Below, piece after piece: positions 62,392 to 64,000 of a stretch of 64,000 bases of DNA. Position numbers and translations under genes: made by a program. A model generated the notes under the pieces. That model worked only from the letters and a program-made list of their open reading frames with translations. It had not been told where the DNA came from and made no database searches. Each line of letters opens with the position of its first letter. Positions within the stretch are counted from its first letter, which is position 1. Location: contig NC_133660.1 in assembly GCF_037893015.1 (NCBI RefSeq), positions 166,906,363 to 166,970,362 of the forward strand, read 5' to 3'. This DNA is from Macrotis lagotis. Taxonomy: Eukaryota; Chordata; Mammalia; Peramelemorphia; Peramelidae.

Positions 62392-62725
62392 GGGATGGCT
62401 AGGTGGCTCAGTGGATAGAGCACCGGCCTGGGAGTCAGGAGTACCTGAGTTCAAATCTAGCCTCAGACACTTAATAATTACCTAGCTGTGTGGCCTTGGG
62501 CAAGTCCCTCAACCCCATTGCCTTTCTTTCTTTCTTTTTTTTTTTTTTAGGTTTTTGCATGGAAAATGGGGTTAAGTGGCTTGCCCAAGGCCACACAGCT
62601 AGGTAATTATTAAGTGTCTGAGACCATATTTGAACCCAGGTACTCCTGACTCCTAGGCCGGTGCTTTATCCACTATGCCACCTAGCCACCCCCCATTGCC
62701 TTTCAAAAAAAAAAAACTAAAAAAA
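62392..62725 (+). repeat. SINE (+) in the L1, interrupted in its tail by a second SINE
   Basis: A forward SINE (GGCTAGGTGGCTCAGTGGAT, GAGTTCAAATCTAG, TAATTACCTAGCTGTGTGGC) whose 3' tail is split at 62526 and resumes at 62693. Its own duplication AGAATTGTCATTTTT is at 62377-62391 and 62726-62740. Confidence 0.93.
62527..62692 (-). repeat. SINE (-) inserted in the tail of the preceding SINE
   Basis: A reverse SINE with T-rich tail at its left end (62527-62550) and head CCACCTAGCCACCCC at its right. Target-site duplication CCATTGCCTTTC at 62515-62526 and 62693-62704 lies inside the host SINE. The two copies form an inverted pair. Confidence 0.93.
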
Positions 62726-63503
62726 AGAATTGTCATTTTTATTATATTAGCTCTACCTATCCATGAGCAGTTGATATTTGCCCAGTTATTTAAATCTGAT
62801 TTAATTTGTGTGAGAAGTGTTTTATAATTATTTTCAAAAAGTTTCTGAGTCTGCCTTGGAAAATAGACTCCCAGGTATTTTATATTGTCTGAGGTTACTT
62901 TGAATGGGATTTCTCTTTCTAGCTCTTCCTGCTGTTTCTTGATAGTCATATATAGAAAAGTTGAGGATTTATGAGGGTTTATTTTATATCCTGCAACTTT
63001 GCTAAAATTGCTAATTGTTTCCAGTAGTTTTTTGAAAGATTTCTTGGGATTCTCTAGGCAGACCATCATGTCATCTGCAAAGAGCAAGAGTTTTGTCTCT
63101 TCCTTCCCAATTCTAATTCCTTCAATTTCTTTTTCTTCTTTAATTGCTGAAGCTAACATTTCTAATATGATATTGAATAGTAGTGATGATAATGGGCATC
63201 CTTGTTTCACCCCTGATCTTAATGGGAATGCCTCTAGCCTCTCCCCATTGAATATAATGCTTGTTGATGGTTTCATATAGTTACTGCTTATTATTCTAAA
63301 GAACAGTCCATTTATTCCTACACTCCCTAGTACTTTTAGTAGGAATGGGTGCTGTATTTTGTCAAAAGCTTTTTCAGCATCTATTGATATAATCATATAA
63401 TTTCTTATAAGTTCGTTGTTGATATAATTAATTATACTAACAGTTTTCCTAATATTGAACCAACCCTGCATTCCTGGGATGAATCCTATTTGGTCAAAAT
63501 GTC

Positions 63504-64000
63504 TTTAGAGTCATTCTTAGCAAAATTGTGAAATATCAGATAATATACCAGCATCTAGCCCTGGAAGACTTTAGAGTCTTTAGTAATTCAATGAAAGTTA
63601 GAACCCAGTCTATGACTATATTATTCAAAATTATCTAGAGGCATGTCCATCTTTTGAGAATATTAATATTGGGATATAATCAGGTAGAGCAGAGATGTTT
63701 ATATGTGTGTATGCATGTGTGTGTGTGTATATGTATCACATTTGATATATATATATATATCACATTACTAGTATGAGACAATACATAGGATGCATATAAT
63801 GAAAGATGTAACAATCTTTCAAATGAGTAGATGAATATCAAACACTTATTACCTTTTTAAATGACCTAATATACTATTAAGAGAGCAACATTTCTTACCT
63901 TTGGGAAGAAACAATTAAATAATTTTCTCTGGAAACTTGTCCTATACAGATACAACTTCACAAGCAAACCCCAAAGATTTTAAATTTTTGATATTTTCCA
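63504..64000. other. Window end, unassigned, with TG/TA microsatellite
   Basis: (TG/TA)n runs at about 63698-63765. No gene or repeat otherwise recognised. Confidence 0.5.

Larger units (their letters stand above)
60675..63503 (-). mobile_element. 5'-truncated L1 LINE, reverse orientation
   Basis: Reverse-strand translation gives L1 ORF2 RT: NYMIISIDAEKAFDKIQHPF, SGVKQGCPLSSLLFNI, LLLFADDMMV (catalytic Asp pair), ending before the SINE pair. Beyond it come the ORF2 C-terminal region and the CWKGCGKSGTLLHCWWSC cysteine motif (about 61430-61490), then the 3'UTR (on the plus strand, CTTCCCTCCCTCCACCCCC) and poly(A) (plus-strand T run at 60675). Target-site duplication TTTAGAGTCATTCTT at 60660-60674 and 63504-63518 defines the ends. 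The ORF has several stops and frameshifts but is the youngest-looking L1 here. The 5' cut lies within the RT domain. Confidence 0.93.

Overview
The window is vertebrate nuclear DNA from a marsupial. It is AT-rich, intron-dominated and full of retroelements. The commonest short repeat is a tRNA-derived SINE of the WSINE1/MAR1 type: tRNA-like A and B boxes, then a body with TTAATAATTACCTAGCTGTG and CCCCATTGCCTTGCAAAAA, and an A-rich tail. About two dozen copies are present, most with clear target-site duplications. With marsupial-type L1, HAL1-like half-L1, RTE LINEs and RTE-tailed SINEs, this points to an Australian marsupial. A dasyuromorph is my best guess, but that is inference from SINE type only.

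Layout: 1-42.3 kb has no host exon that I recognise. It holds old MIR and L2 debris, L1 and HAL1 pieces, two RTE copies, DNA-transposon fragments, SINEs and one probable solo LTR. The most structured part is 19.66-25.06 kb. There a solo LTR abuts a 5'-truncated RTE element. An L1 3' end inserted into the RTE, a spliced retrocopy of ABHD17A inserted into that L1, and a SINE later landed at the L1/RTE junction.

From 42.34 to about 59.93 kb lies the one intact host gene, CNGA1, the rod photoreceptor cyclic-nucleotide-gated channel alpha subunit, on the + strand. I can place eight coding exons (42361-42467, 43482-43601, 47486-47548, 50422-50463, 50568-50666, 55798-55905, 57394-57500, 58286-59700). 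All have GT/AG borders and compatible phases, giving a 2061-nt reading frame for 686 residues. Its introns carry SINEs, an antisense solo LTR, an L1 and a divergent inverted duplication. No 5' noncoding exon or promoter can be assigned. Downstream, 60.66-63.52 kb is a 5'-truncated L1 in reverse orientation, with two oppositely oriented nested SINEs.

I found no undescribed multi-gene system. The best leads are two residue changes in CNGA1 (loss of the pore-proximal N-glycosylation sequon and of an arginine after the selectivity filter), the stacked insertion at 20-25 kb with a target site present three times, and the intronic inverted duplication at 51.0-53.0 kb. Family names for repeats, and comparisons with human and bovine proteins, are from memory; no alignments were run.
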